A DNA stretch of 64,000 nt from Alphaproteobacteria bacterium (GTDB taxonomy: Bacteria > Pseudomonadota > Alphaproteobacteria > UBA828): the NCBI GenBank assembly GCA_022826345.1, contig JAJDVB010000166.1, positions 1 to 64,000 on the forward strand, written 5' to 3'. Each line of letters begins with the position of its first letter. The first letter of the stretch is position 1. The notes under the pieces are model-generated. The model saw nothing but the letters and a program-made list of their open reading frames with translations. It ran no database searches and was not told the DNA's origin. Positions 63,791 through 64,000 of this stretch are shown in pieces. The position numbers were made by a program, and so were the translations under genes.

Positions 63791-63987
63791 GGAGCCGCTT
63801 CCGCTCTGAGCGAGCTAGCCTCGTGATCGAGCACCGCGAGAACCTGCCGCTTGTCCACGCCGGGGAACCACTCGACGAATTCGTCGACCGTGGCGCCGGT
63901 GGCGAGGTTCTCGAAGAGCGCGTATACCGGCACCCTCGTTCCGGCGAAGGCCCAGGCTCCGCTGATCCTGCGGGGGTTGCGTTCCAC
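63787..63987 (-). CDS. DUF433 antitoxin-type protein
   Basis: This 66-residue DUF433 protein reads RISGAWAFAGTRVPVYALFE followed by GATVDEFVEWFPGVDKRQVL, the helix-turn-helix-like family core. It is expected to neutralise the DUF5615 partner and probably to bind its own promoter just beyond 63987. Placement before hsdR ties this pair to the restriction operon. Confidence 0.85.
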   Translation of the reverse strand: MERNPRRISGAWAFAGTRVPVYALFENLATGATVDEFVEWFPGVDKRQVLAVLDHEASSLRAEAAP

Positions 63988-64000
63988 TGCCGAGCATGTC

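Overview
The window is GC-rich DNA from an alphaproteobacterium, probably Rhodospirillales-like. The evidence is an F1-only ATP synthase operon (atpHAGDC, no Fo genes), a priA / transaldolase / xerC block, a pcm-rhodanese-tolC block, and several alphaproteobacterial palindromic repeat families. I could not place it at genus level. Layout: 1-6.1 kb holds a nitrilase-type amidohydrolase and atpHAGDC, all on the minus strand. 6.3-8.9 kb is a small redox/housekeeping group: thiol peroxidase-like protein, CxxC carboxymuconolactone-decarboxylase-like protein, SDR and RidA. 8.9-23.9 kb is one uninterrupted minus-strand phage structural module, with a Mu-like head (protease/scaffold, decoration, major capsid, DUF1320) followed by a lambda-like non-contractile tail (completion proteins, tail tube, G/GT frameshift chaperone, very short tape measure, tip proteins, NlpC/P60, TipJ, tail-collar fibre). 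No terminase, portal, transposase, integrase or lysis gene is present, yet the reading frames are intact. Its gene junctions carry two families of hairpin repeats. 24.2-34.4 kb is chromosomal: SDR plus histidinol-dehydrogenase-like pair, DUF427, MaoC, nitroreductase, rhodanese/pcm/TolC, an ABC-ATPase homologue with every catalytic motif degraded, an MDR dehydrogenase, a VOC protein and a DUF3891 protein. 34.5-39.7 kb has a HigBA toxin-antitoxin pair with a visible operator, priA, transaldolase, xerC and a Prx5-type peroxiredoxin. In many alphaproteobacteria priA lies directly before atpH; here about 29 kb separates them. 40-47.8 kb is a hydantoin/oxoproline-type catabolic cluster: racemase, MFS transporter, hyuB, hyuA and an FMN alpha-hydroxy-acid oxidase. 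A MITE-like element sits against the MFS start codon. 47.8-52.6 kb holds five pyrimidine genes (pyrE, pyrF, pyrD, pyrC, pyrB), with pyrD running antisense into pyrF. 52.6-64 kb is an accessory/defence region. It contains a roughly 420-bp tandem duplication made of palindromic repeats, a tyrosine integrase with paired upstream palindromes, a decaying autotransporter-like gene with a second fragment behind it, a small membrane protein, an AlbA_2 (Schlafen-type) protein, a second MITE, type I restriction subunit HsdR, and a DUF5615/DUF433 pair in the same operon. The genes work as separate blocks (energy, pyrimidine synthesis, hydantoin use, virion assembly, defence). The accessory blocks carry most of the unusual sequence structure.
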